From: Gammaproteobacteria bacterium | Lineage (GTDB): Bacteria; Pseudomonadota; Gammaproteobacteria; Xanthomonadales; Marinicellaceae | NCBI GenBank assembly: GCA_030426705.1 | Contig: JAUHXW010000177.1 | Location: forward strand, 1 to 6,336 | Length of the DNA stretch: 6,336 bases | Direction of reading: 5' to 3' | Shown: in pieces, positions 1 through 5,444 of the stretch | Layout: each line of letters starts with the position of its first letter | Position numbering within the stretch: the stretch's first letter is position 1 | Program-made: the position numbers and the translations under genes | Notes under the pieces: generated by a model | The model's input: only the letters and a program-made list of their open reading frames with translations | Told to the model about the DNA's origin: nothing | Database searches by the model: none

Positions 1-61
1 AAAAACCGGTGAAGCAGTTTGTGAATATTGCGGTGCCAAATACATCCTGGATGCCGAATAA
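1..61 (+). CDS. zf-CHCC zinc-finger domain protein, C-terminal end (5' part outside window)
   Basis: Reading from base 2, the frame gives KTGEAVCEYCGAKYILDAE and then TAA at 59-61. The C-x2-C pair (VCEYCGAKY) near the end, with the following basic/aromatic residue, matches the C-terminal half of the small zf-CHCC family (also seen in the NDUFS6-like subunit of mitochondrial complex I), where the last two cysteines complete a Cys-His-Cys-Cys zinc site. Only about 19 residues are visible, so the upstream Cys and His cannot be checked. The stop codon overlaps the start region of the next gene (ATG at 51), which suggests co-transcription with the LPS genes. The bacterial protein has no well-defined function. 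The call rests on a short but characteristic motif; a chance open frame is possible but unlikely given how well the ending fits. Confidence 0.7.
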   Translation, partial: KTGEAVCEYCGAKYILDAE

Positions 62-1190
62 AATCACTACTTCTGACACCGAATATCTTTTTACAAAACA
101 GCGTTTAACCGTAGTTCAAGTGGTGCCACGGTTGATTGTGGGTGGTGTGGAGCGAGGAACGGTTGAGTTTGCCATTTACCTTAAAAAACGAGGGCACAAG
201 TCGATTGTGATTTCCAGCGGTGGAGAAATGGTCAAACAATTGGTCAATGCCGGTGTTGAGCATATTGAACTTGAAGTTGCTGCCAAATCCCTTAAAACCC
301 TCAAAACCATCACCAAACTTCGACACATCATCAAAAAAAACCAGGTCGATGTGGTGCATGCGCGCTCAAGAATACCTGCTTGGTTGTGCCTGCGTGCTTT
401 GAAAAAAAACCAACCGAAACCCTTATTTGTGACCACTTTACATGGTTTGCATTCAGTCAATCGCTATTCATCGGTGATGGCACGAGGTGACCGGGTGATT
501 GCTGTTTCAAAAGTGGCTAAACAGTATTTGCAACAACACTTTCAAAAATACCTGAAACAGGAACCCACAGTCATTTATCGCGGGATTGATCAGCAATTCA
601 GTGCGCAACACCAGGTCGATGCACAATGGTTGAAGCAAATTGCACAAAAACATCCTCAGTATAAAAAAGTCAAAAAAGTCCTGTTGCCCGGTCGTTTAAC
701 CGCGGTCAAAGGTGTTGAGCATGTTTTGCCTTGGTTGCTACAAGCCCCCGAAAATGTAAAACTGGTATTAACTGCTGAGCCAGATCAGTCCAGTTACAGC
801 AAAAAGGTTACGCAAAAAATCAATCAGTTAGGTCTGGAAAACAAGGTGATATGGCTGGGAACAATCAGTCACATGCCAGATTTGTATGCTACTGTTGATG
901 TGGTTATTTCGGTTAACAACAAACCCGAAAGTTTTGGCCGAACTGTGCTCGAAGCCTTAAGCATGGGTATACCGGTGGTGGCTTTCGATTTAGGCGGGGT
1001 TGGTGAAGTGATGCAACAATTATTTCCTGGCGGCTTGATACCAGCGGGTGATACACAGGCTTTGATAGCGAAAGTCAATCAGTTTCTGTCGCAACCTCCC
1101 AGCGTGGATGTAGATCATAACTTCCACAACGCATTGATGTTTGAAAAGACGCTGGCGCTTTATCAAAAGGCTTTGGTTGTATCAACATGA
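51..1190 (+). CDS. GT4-family (GT-B fold) glycosyltransferase, probable LPS core/O-chain sugar transferase
   Basis: Predicted 379-residue cytoplasmic, membrane-associated glycosyltransferase that moves a sugar from a nucleotide-sugar donor to a growing LPS glycan. The N-terminal Rossmann half begins VVQVVPRLIVGGVERG (glycine-rich acceptor loop, about residues 21-36) and contains VDVVHARSR near 103. The C-terminal GT4 domain starts at LLPGRLTAVKG (about 211-221). It carries the donor-binding E-x7-E motif in PESFGRTVLEALSMG (E293 and E301), followed by IPVVAFDLGGVGE. The length is normal for GT4. The start is uncertain. ATG 51 gives a short leader and an 11-bp overlap with the zinc-finger gene. 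GTG at 9 is in frame and would add 14 residues with a 53-bp overlap. Neither has a clear Shine-Dalgarno, and the frame is open to the window edge. The stop overlaps the next start (ATGA). The sugar and linkage cannot be inferred. Confidence 0.88.
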   Translation: MPNKITTSDTEYLFTKQRLTVVQVVPRLIVGGVERGTVEFAIYLKKRGHKSIVISSGGEMVKQLVNAGVEHIELEVAAKSLKTLKTITKLRHIIKKNQVDVVHARSRIPAWLCLRALKKNQPKPLFVTTLHGLHSVNRYSSVMARGDRVIAVSKVAKQYLQQHFQKYLKQEPTVIYRGIDQQFSAQHQVDAQWLKQIAQKHPQYKKVKKVLLPGRLTAVKGVEHVLPWLLQAPENVKLVLTAEPDQSSYSKKVTQKINQLGLENKVIWLGTISHMPDLYATVDVVISVNNKPESFGRTVLEALSMGIPVVAFDLGGVGEVMQQLFPGGLIPAGDTQALIAKVNQFLSQPPSVDVDHNFHNALMFEKTLALYQKALVVST

Positions 1191-2404
1191 TGGATAAGTC
1201 CACAATTAAACTGACCACAAAAGATTACTTGCTGGTGATTTTATTTGTGGCTATCATTGCCTTGTTGCCTTTTGGTCGTTTGTCCGAAATGCCTTTGTTG
1301 ATGCTGGCGGTTTGGGGCTTGGTGCGATTAATGACTGATTTTGCTTCTATCAGACAATCGAATTGGTTTAAACCGTTCAGCCTGACCTTCGCTTTGTTTT
1401 TTCTGCTTTCGGCTTTTTCATCAGTTGATTCATATTGGCCGGAAAAAAGCTGGTTGGTCAGTTTGGGGTCACTCAGATTTTATTTTCTGGGTTTGGTTTT
1501 ACTCAGTCATCAACATGCTGGACTGTTAATGCAAAGCATCATACGTTGGTTGACGATTTTATTGTTGATATGGGTGGTTGATGCGTTGATTCAGGCGGTA
1601 TTTGGTACCAACCTGTTGGGGTTGAGTTCTTATCCTGGACGATTGACAGGTATATTTGCAGACAATGTCAAATTGGGACCTGTGTTGGCGTTGTTTTTAC
1701 CTGTGATTCTGGTTCAATCTCATCAATTCAAACAAGGGTGGCGGTGGCTGACGGTGGCATTGGTTTTGACCGTGATTTTACTCAGCGGCACCCGCTCGGC
1801 CTGGTTGATGGCGGCATTTGTGCTGTTGATGTTTTGGTGGCACCATGTCAAAGGGCGGCGACTCCTATTGTTGGCTAAAGTATCGGCCATGGCACTGATT
1901 GGCATGAGCGCATTGTATTTTATCTCTGATGATTTTGAGCAACGCATCAACCGTTCAGCACAAATTTTTCAGGGAGATTTAAGCGCCATAGATTTCGCCC
2001 TGGCAGATCGCCTGCCCATTTGGCAAACAGCGCTGAACATGTACCAGGCACATCCCGTCAATGGTGTGGGTGCACGGGCTTTTCGCATGGCTTATGAAGA
2101 CTTTGCTGAAGTCGATGATGTTTGGGTGGCCGGGCAGGGCAGTGGGTTACATGCCCATCATTGGATCTTGGAATTATTGGCTGAAACCGGTACCATTGGC
2201 TTGCTGTTATTTATTGCACTGTTGATTGTGGTGGTCAAACAAGTCAAAAATCTGTTTCAAAAAAACACCATTTGGCCGTTTGCAGTGGCCTTGATGGCGG
2301 CACTGTTGCCCGTGGTTTCTTTGTATTCATTGTTTTCATCGTTTTGGTCAATTTGTTTGTGGTGGTTACTGATCATGGTGTTTGTTGGGGCTGAAAATGA
2401 ATAA
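1187..2404 (+). CDS. O-antigen ligase / Wzy-type polymerase family membrane protein (WaaL-like)
   Basis: 405-residue polytopic inner-membrane protein with about twelve hydrophobic segments (roughly 13-30, 36-50, 62-80, 92-107, 116-140, 163-176, 185-200, 202-220, 226-246, 333-350, 362-380, 383-401). One large hydrophilic loop lies at about 247-332, as is typical of the O-antigen ligase (Wzy_C) family. Family signatures are SGTRSAW (200-206, with conserved Arg203), DRLPIWQTALNMYQAHPVNGVG (274-295) and LHAHHWILELLAETG (321-335). The last lies in the periplasmic loop, where ligases carry an essential His. By family knowledge such enzymes transfer undecaprenyl-diphosphate-linked glycan to lipid A-core (WaaL) or polymerise it (Wzy); sequence alone does not separate the two reliably. 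Neighbouring core glycosyltransferases and a lipid A acyltransferase favour ligase. The start ATG at 1187 overlaps the previous stop by 4 bp (ATGA); a second ATG follows at 1190. The C-terminus overlaps the next gene by 8 bp. Confidence 0.86.
   Translation: MMDKSTIKLTTKDYLLVILFVAIIALLPFGRLSEMPLLMLAVWGLVRLMTDFASIRQSNWFKPFSLTFALFFLLSAFSSVDSYWPEKSWLVSLGSLRFYFLGLVLLSHQHAGLLMQSIIRWLTILLLIWVVDALIQAVFGTNLLGLSSYPGRLTGIFADNVKLGPVLALFLPVILVQSHQFKQGWRWLTVALVLTVILLSGTRSAWLMAAFVLLMFWWHHVKGRRLLLLAKVSAMALIGMSALYFISDDFEQRINRSAQIFQGDLSAIDFALADRLPIWQTALNMYQAHPVNGVGARAFRMAYEDFAEVDDVWVAGQGSGLHAHHWILELLAETGTIGLLLFIALLIVVVKQVKNLFQKNTIWPFAVALMAALLPVVSLYSLFSSFWSICLWWLLIMVFVGAENE
2387..2390 (+). promoter_or_regulatory. 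Shine-Dalgarno (GGGG) deciding the start of the GT2 gene
   Basis: A GGGG run lies 6 nt before ATG 2397, inside the last codons of the ligase gene. This makes ATG 2397 preferable to the in-frame TTG codons at 2382 and 2385, which lie upstream of or inside the run. Confidence 0.5.
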
Positions 2405-3161
2405 AACCAAAACCCAGGTCAGCGCTGTGGTAACTTGTTTCAACTCTGAGGAAACCATACAAAAATGTCTGGACAGTTTGTCCTGGGCGGATGAAATAGT
2501 GGTATTGGATTCTTACAGTGAGGACCGCACCGTTGAAATCATAGAGTCTTTCTCAAATGTGAAGTTAAAACAACAATCGTTCAAAGGCTTTGCGCAACAA
2601 AAACAGGATGCCATCGATATGGCTGAACATGATTGGGTGATGTTGTTGGATGCCGATGAATGTTTGACGCCCAAGGCCATTAAGAAGATAAAGCAATGGC
2701 AACAAACGCCGCCAAAAGCTGATGGTTTTAATTTGCCGCGCATTGAATGGGTGTTTTGGCATTGGGCGCATCCCTGGGTTAAACGCAATGAGTTCATCCG
2801 TTTATTTGATAAAACCAAAGCACACATGAGTAAGGATTTGGTACATGAATCAATTCAGGTCGATGGTGTGGTCAAACGGCTTTATGCACCATTCAAACAT
2901 TATGGCGAAACATCGATTCAAGTCAAACTGGATAAAATCAACCGCTATTCCGCTTTGGCAGCACAACAAAAATACGACCGGGGAAAAAGGTGCAGTGCCT
3001 TTCGTTTGTTCCTGTACCCGATTTTTTATTTTTTCAGACAATACTTCATCAAACGCCAAATTTTTAATGGCGTAGCTGGCGTAATTAATTCAACCCTCAA
3101 CAGCTATTACGCCTACCTTAAATACGCCAAATTGTATGAGTTACAGCAAAACAAGGACTGA
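2397..3161 (+). CDS. GT2-family (GT-A fold) glycosyltransferase, WaaE/LgtF-like LPS core transferase
   Basis: Predicted 254-residue cytoplasmic glycosyltransferase acting on LPS core. The GT-A nucleotide-binding start is VSAVVTCFNSEETIQKCLDSL (from about residue 8), followed by ADEIVVLDSYSEDRTVEI (the DSxSxDxT signature of the WaaE/KdtX/LgtF subgroup, about 31-48) and the metal-binding MLLDADE (D85-A-D87). NEFIRLFDKTKAHMSKDLVHES (about 131-152) corresponds to the conserved Arg-Leu-Phe and His-Glu-Ser acceptor-side region of this subgroup. A basic, aromatic C-terminal stretch (about 195-240) probably associates with the membrane. Characterised relatives add glucose to the first heptose of the core, but specificity here is unproven. 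ATG 2397 is chosen for its GGGG Shine-Dalgarno and 8-bp overlap with the ligase stop. The 3' end overlaps the next gene by 26 bp if that gene starts at 3136. Confidence 0.86.
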   Translation: MNKTKTQVSAVVTCFNSEETIQKCLDSLSWADEIVVLDSYSEDRTVEIIESFSNVKLKQQSFKGFAQQKQDAIDMAEHDWVMLLDADECLTPKAIKKIKQWQQTPPKADGFNLPRIEWVFWHWAHPWVKRNEFIRLFDKTKAHMSKDLVHESIQVDGVVKRLYAPFKHYGETSIQVKLDKINRYSALAAQQKYDRGKRCSAFRLFLYPIFYFFRQYFIKRQIFNGVAGVINSTLNSYYAYLKYAKLYELQQNKD

Positions 3162-4032
3162 TTTTCAGGTAGCGCTGGCCAAGTGGTTGGCCAGGCGCAA
3201 GTTGACCACACAAATGCGCCTGGGACGGGTGTTGGGTCGTTTGTTTTATTACCTGCCCAATTCAAGAAAGCGCATTGCCCGAATAAACATTGGCATTTGT
3301 TTTCCCGAATTGAATCGTAAACAAGCCAAAAAACTGTTGAAACAAAACATGATCTCAACCGGTCAAGGTGTGATGGAAATGCTCGCGGCCTTATGGACCG
3401 AGGAACAACAGTTTCAAGGCCGGTTTGATGTGGAAGGTTTGGAGCATTTGATTGCTGTAGCACAATCAGGTGAAGGCTGTTTGTTGTTGAGTTGTCATAC
3501 CACTTCAATTGAATGGGGCATCCGCGGACTGAATCACCAGCTCAAACAGCTCAACATGCCCATTGGTCATATGCTGGCCAGACAACACAACAACAAATTG
3601 CTGGAAGCCCATTTGGAAGCTGCACGCATTCAATTTGTAGACAAATTGATTGATAAAAAAAACATCCGCAGCTTATTGGTCTCGGTTAAATCAGGTCATC
3701 CGGTTTACTATGCACCAGATCAAAACTTTTCCTATCAGGTGAAATTCGCCGACTTCTTTGGCCGACCAGCCGCCACCACCGTAGGCACCCATAAACTCGC
3801 TCACAAAGGCGTCAAAGTCGTTCCCTGGTTTTGTTTCCGTACTGGCCCTTGTCAATGGCAGATTAAAATCCTGCCAGAACTACAAAACCTCAAAAACCAG
3901 GATGAAGCCACCGCCACCCAAACAATCAATCAACTGTTTGAGCAACAAATTGCACTACACCCGGAGCAATATCTTTGGGTTCACCGTCGGTTTAAAAACC
4001 AGCCTGAAGGGTTAGAAAATCCTTATAAGTGA
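3136..4032 (+). CDS. LpxL/HtrB-like lipid A biosynthesis lysophospholipid acyltransferase
   Basis: 298-residue inner-membrane-associated acyltransferase of the LpxL/LpxM family, which moves a fatty acyl chain from acyl-ACP to Kdo-lipid A to make the acyloxyacyl group. Visible motifs are RIARINIGICFPELN (46-60), the catalytic H-x4-E as SCHTTSIEW (His121, Glu126), YYAPDQN (191-197), GRPAATTVGTHKLAHKGVKVVPW (209-231) and the near-C-terminal PEQYLWVHRRFKNQPEG (276-292), all in family order. The length is normal (about 300). The residue before the catalytic His is Cys rather than the more usual Gly/Ala, and the N-terminal hydrophobic segment (about 29-41) is short. ATG 3136 overlaps the GT2 gene by 26 bp and has no obvious Shine-Dalgarno. 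In-frame TTG 3187 or ATG 3214 are alternatives, but 3136 keeps the usual N-terminal length. Position of acylation (lauroyl versus myristoyl type) is not resolvable. Last gene of the + strand operon. Confidence 0.88.
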   Translation: MSYSKTRTDFQVALAKWLARRKLTTQMRLGRVLGRLFYYLPNSRKRIARINIGICFPELNRKQAKKLLKQNMISTGQGVMEMLAALWTEEQQFQGRFDVEGLEHLIAVAQSGEGCLLLSCHTTSIEWGIRGLNHQLKQLNMPIGHMLARQHNNKLLEAHLEAARIQFVDKLIDKKNIRSLLVSVKSGHPVYYAPDQNFSYQVKFADFFGRPAATTVGTHKLAHKGVKVVPWFCFRTGPCQWQIKILPELQNLKNQDEATATQTINQLFEQQIALHPEQYLWVHRRFKNQPEGLENPYK

Positions 4033-4093
4033 TTAAGGTCACAGGGCACTTCAACAGGACTCACCCTTCTAGATGTTTTTGGTAACAGCTATC

Positions 4094-4111
4094 ATCATAC
4101 CGGCGAAGGCA
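4094..4111 (+). repeat. Half of a REP-like palindrome next to motif copy 1
   Basis: TCATACCGGCGAAGGC, ending at 4110, is the left arm and loop of the common proteobacterial repeat in which ATACCGGC and GCCGGTAT flank a short loop. The right arm is missing; the 20-bp motif starts at 4112 instead. Confidence 0.4.
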
Positions 4112-4131
4112 CATTACTGTCCTGTTAAAAT
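4112..4131 (+). repeat. 20-bp motif, copy 1 (solo)
   Basis: CATTACTGTCCTGTTAAAAT matches the copy at 4296-4315 at 18 of 20 positions, in the same orientation. It directly follows a half REP. No inverted partner is recognisable nearby unless it pairs with the copy at 4674-4693, so it is either a decayed element end or one end of a larger nested element. Confidence 0.55.
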
Positions 4132-4194
4132 TAGCAATTGCGTCTAAGTGATTGAAAATGTTATCTAAACAAACTATATAATTGTTTCAAACTT

Positions 4195-4231
4195 AAAAAA
4201 AATGGTCACTCCCGCGTAGGCGGGAGTCTCC
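4195..4231 (-). terminator. REP-type hairpin with T8 tract, possible - strand terminator
   Basis: ACTCCCGC (4208-4215) and GCGGGAGT (4220-4227) form a perfect 8-bp G+C-rich stem around GTAG; GG at 4204-4205 can pair with CC at 4230-4231 beyond a small internal mismatch. Read on the - strand, the stem is followed by GACCA and then eight T (complement of A at 4195-4202). That resembles an intrinsic terminator with slightly long spacing. It could stop transcripts from the response-regulator gene, about 540 bp after its stop codon. The same sequence (GGTCACTCCCGCGTAGGCGG and onward) also fits a widespread REP family, so termination may be incidental. Confidence 0.4.
4205..4230. repeat. Complete REP-like palindrome (ACTCCCGC-GTAG-GCGGGAGT)
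   Basis: This is a variant of the abundant proteobacterial interspersed palindrome that normally reads TCATTCCCGC, a short loop, then GCGGGAAT. Both arms here carry a compensating A-to-G / T-to-C change (ACTCCC pairing with GGGAGT), so the stem is preserved, as expected for a structured repeat. Confidence 0.6.
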
Positions 4232-4278
4232 TGAAATTCAAGTATATGGTGCTTCTTAGGATAGGGACTGCCCTTTGG

Positions 4279-4295
4279 GTATTCACGCCTGCGCG
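4279..4295 (+). repeat. Half REP flanking the left end of the putative element
   Basis: GTATTCACGCCTGCGCG is an imperfect inverted match to the right-hand flank at 4694-4711 (on the - strand GTCATTCCAGCCTTCGCT), allowing one missing base and a few mismatches. Joined together, the two flanks would form one REP-type hairpin, consistent with insertion at its loop. Confidence 0.4.
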
Positions 4296-4315
4296 CACTA
4301 CTGTCCGGTTAAAAT
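4296..4315 (+). repeat. 20-bp motif, copy 2: left terminal inverted repeat
   Basis: CACTACTGTCCGGTTAAAAT. The first 14 bases are identical to the complement of 4680-4693, then one mismatch, then five more identical bases. Confidence 0.65.
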
Positions 4316-4328
4316 AAATCTCCCTTAC

Positions 4329-4361
4329 CGTCATCCTCGAACTTGATTCGGGGATCCATTG
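4329..4361. repeat. Palindromic interspersed repeat (TCATCCTCGAA-CTTGA-TTCGGGGATCC type)
   Basis: ATCCTCGAA (4333-4341) pairs with TTCGGGGAT (4347-4355) over 9 bp, with one G-T wobble and a 5-nt loop. The surrounding CGTCATCC...GGATCCA frame is a repeat style seen between genes in many proteobacteria. It differs in sequence from the REP at 4205-4230, so the spacer carries at least two palindrome families. Confidence 0.55.
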
Positions 4362-4486
4362 TGAACAGCCTTTAAATAGTTCTGAAAACATCAATTTGCA
4401 TGTCAACCAAAAAGAATTTATCGACTCTTTTTTCAATGTTTTCAGTCATTTAAGCAGTCATCATTTTGTAAACATCTTTAAAATGG

Positions 4487-4590
4487 GTCCCGTGTCGCCT
4501 ACATGGATGTAGGTGTGCAGCGCGAGCAGGATGCGAAAGCTGCCAAGCACGAGGACGACGAGACTGGTACCGTCAATCAAGATTGCAGTT
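4487..4590. repeat. G+C-richer hairpin-forming block inside the putative element
   Basis: The block is sharply richer in G+C than the AT-rich sequence on both sides. It contains CCTACA/TGTAGG around TGGA (4498-4513, extendable to 4496-4515 with one wobble), GCAGC/GCTGC (4517-4521 with 4539-4543) and CAATC/GATTG (4573-4584). Frames are open on both strands, the longest being a 56-codon + strand frame (4503-4673), but none resembles a known protein. The hairpins suggest a repeat or structured nucleic acid, or a remnant of foreign sequence. Confidence 0.3.
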
Positions 4591-4673
4591 GGATATTTTT
4601 TGTTTTTAAGTCTTCATTTTTACGAATAATGGGCAAACGCATATCATACGTGTGTTTTGAGCTGACAAAGTAA

Positions 4674-4693
4674 ATTTTTACCGGACAGTAGTG
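4674..4693 (-). repeat. 20-bp motif, copy 3: right terminal inverted repeat
   Basis: The complement reads CACTACTGTCCGGTAAAAAT, 19 of 20 identical to copy 2 and inverted relative to it. Confidence 0.65.
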
Positions 4694-4712
4694 AGCGAAG
4701 GCTGGAATGACG
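4694..4712 (-). repeat. Half REP flanking the right end of the putative element
   Basis: The complement reads CGTCATTCCAGCCTTCGCT, the left arm plus loop of a TCATTCC-type REP. Its other arm is matched by 4279-4295 across the putative element rather than by adjacent sequence. Confidence 0.45.
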
Positions 4713-4745
4713 CAACCAGACGTTTTAATTTTCTCCGAACTGACC

Positions 4746-4766
4746 ATTATGATTTTTAATCATAAT
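4746..4766. repeat. AT-rich perfect inverted repeat beside the response-regulator stop
   Basis: ATTATGATT (4746-4754) and AATCATAAT (4758-4766) form a perfect 9-bp stem with a 3-nt loop, 6 bp beyond the - strand stop codon. It has only one G-C pair and no T tract follows on either strand, so it is a weak terminator candidate at best. It may instead be a 3'-end stabilising hairpin or chance in AT-rich DNA. Confidence 0.35.
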
Positions 4767-4772
4767 AACAGA

Positions 4773-5444
4773 TTAACTGGCTTCCTCGTATTTATAACCA
4801 CAACCATAGATGGCATGAATCAATTCCTGGTCAGGGTTGATGGTTTTGAGTTTTGCGCGCAGTTTTTTGATGTGGCTGTCAATGGTACGATCTGAAACCA
4901 CCCGGCCATCATCATAGACGGCGTCCATCAGTTGATTACGCGAAAAAGCGCGGCTGGGTTGTGACATCATTTTTTCCAGCAAACGACATTCCACTAAGGT
5001 CAATTCGGTTTGGGCTTCCCCATAGCTGACTTTCAATGTGTCATTATCCAAATTGATGGCCGGCGGTAAACAGGGTTTGGCTTTTTGTCGCAACCAAACT
5101 TTCACCCGCGCCACCAATTCTCTTGGGCTGTAGGGTTTGCAGACGTAGTCATTGGCACCGATTTCAAGTCCCAATATACGATCTATTTCATCGACCCGTG
5201 CGGTGGTCATGATGATAGGAACATCTGAGGTTTTGCGGATATCGCGACAGATATCCATGCCGTTTTTTCCGGGTAACATCACATCCAGCAACACCACATC
5301 CACCATGTGTTTCTGGATGAAGTCCTCAACTTGATCGCCATGGTAAATAACATCCACTTGCCATTGTTCCTGCTGCAAGTAATCCTTGATTAATTGCGCC
5401 AGGTCTTCCTGGTCTTCTACCACCAAGATGCGGGCGTTTTTCAT
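4773..5444 (-). CDS. baeR: OmpR-family response regulator, BaeR-like
   Basis: 223-residue DNA-binding response regulator, partner of the kinase encoded immediately upstream. The receiver domain (about 4-116) has the acidic pair E10-D11, phospho-acceptor Asp54 in VVLLDVMLPG, Thr81 in MTTAR and invariant Lys103 in CKPYSPRE. The C-terminal winged helix (about 130-220) ends with FSRNQLMDAVYDD, VVSDRTIDSHIKKLRAKL and IYGCGYKYE. The stretches EIDRILGLEIGANDYVCKPYSPRE and SDRTIDSHIKKLR are very close to the E. coli BaeR sequence as I remember it, so the subgroup call is fairly firm. In E. coli, BaeR activates envelope-stress and efflux genes (spy, mdtABC, acrD); whether that regulon holds here is unknown. 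The start ATG (5444-5442) overlaps the kinase stop by 4 bp (ATGA), with only a weak Shine-Dalgarno, which points to translational coupling. Stop TAA is at 4775-4773. Confidence 0.9.
   Translation of the reverse strand: MKNARILVVEDQEDLAQLIKDYLQQEQWQVDVIYHGDQVEDFIQKHMVDVVLLDVMLPGKNGMDICRDIRKTSDVPIIMTTARVDEIDRILGLEIGANDYVCKPYSPRELVARVKVWLRQKAKPCLPPAINLDNDTLKVSYGEAQTELTLVECRLLEKMMSQPSRAFSRNQLMDAVYDDGRVVSDRTIDSHIKKLRAKLKTINPDQELIHAIYGCGYKYEEAS

Larger units (their letters stand above)
4296..4693. mobile_element. Putative small non-autonomous (MITE-like) element, 398 bp
   Basis: It is bounded by 20-bp terminal inverted repeats matching at 19 of 20 positions (4296-4315 and the complement of 4674-4693). 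It has no transposase-like reading frame, so it would need a transposase from elsewhere. The flanks are the two arms of a REP-like palindrome. The interior holds a separate palindromic repeat (4329-4361), AT-rich sequence and a G+C-richer hairpin block (4487-4590), so it may be composite. A clear target-site duplication is not visible; GCG occurs on both sides (4293-4295 and 4695-4697) but is too short to count. I do not recognise the insertion-sequence family of the ends. Confidence 0.4.
4033..4772. other. 740-bp convergent intergenic spacer rich in repeats, no convincing gene
   Basis: This lies between the 3' ends of the LPS operon (+) and the two-component operon (-). All open frames here are short, lack family resemblance and run through palindromic repeats. 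I see no tRNA or rRNA. It contains three copies of a 20-bp motif, REP-like palindromes, a G+C-richer block and AT-rich filler, itemised in the separate entries. No strong intrinsic terminator follows the acyltransferase stop at 4032 on the + strand. The first 80 bp hold only weak, unconvincing inverted repeats. Confidence 0.8.

Noticed and set aside
9..50. GTG at 9 as the start of the GT4 gene
   Set aside because: It would give a 53-bp overlap with the zinc-finger gene and a non-conserved leader without a Shine-Dalgarno. ATG 51 is simpler, though the choice is not certain.
4053..4126. Inverted repeat AACAGGAC (4053-4060) / GTCCTGTT (4119-4126)
   Set aside because: Eight bp with a loop of nearly 60 nt and no T tract is not a terminator. 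The left arm does not extend into a convincing copy of the 20-bp motif.
4152..4182. Promoter-like TTGAAA ... TATATA/TATAAT on the + strand (17 or 19 bp spacing)
   Set aside because: It lies in AT-rich sequence with no gene downstream on the + strand before the convergent operon. Such matches arise by chance, and only transcription-start mapping would rescue it.
4206..4436. - strand open frame of 76 codons
   Set aside because: It runs straight through the REP hairpin, the left terminal repeat and the second palindrome, with no family resemblance. It is an accidental frame in repeats.
4503..4673. + strand 56-codon frame starting at ATG 4503
   Set aside because: The start codon lies within the loop of a hairpin, there is no ribosome-binding site, the second half is AT-rich filler, and other frames are equally open. 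It is mentioned only as part of the G+C-richer block.
4033..4772. CRISPR array, tRNA, integron attC or phage attachment site in the spacer
   Set aside because: There are no regularly spaced direct repeats, no cloverleaf and no GTTRRRY/RYYYAAC site pair. The repeats present are palindromes and inverted ends.
4707..4895. + strand open frame overlapping the response-regulator 3' end
   Set aside because: It is a shadow of the well-supported - strand regulator gene, as are the other opposite-strand frames within the six large genes.
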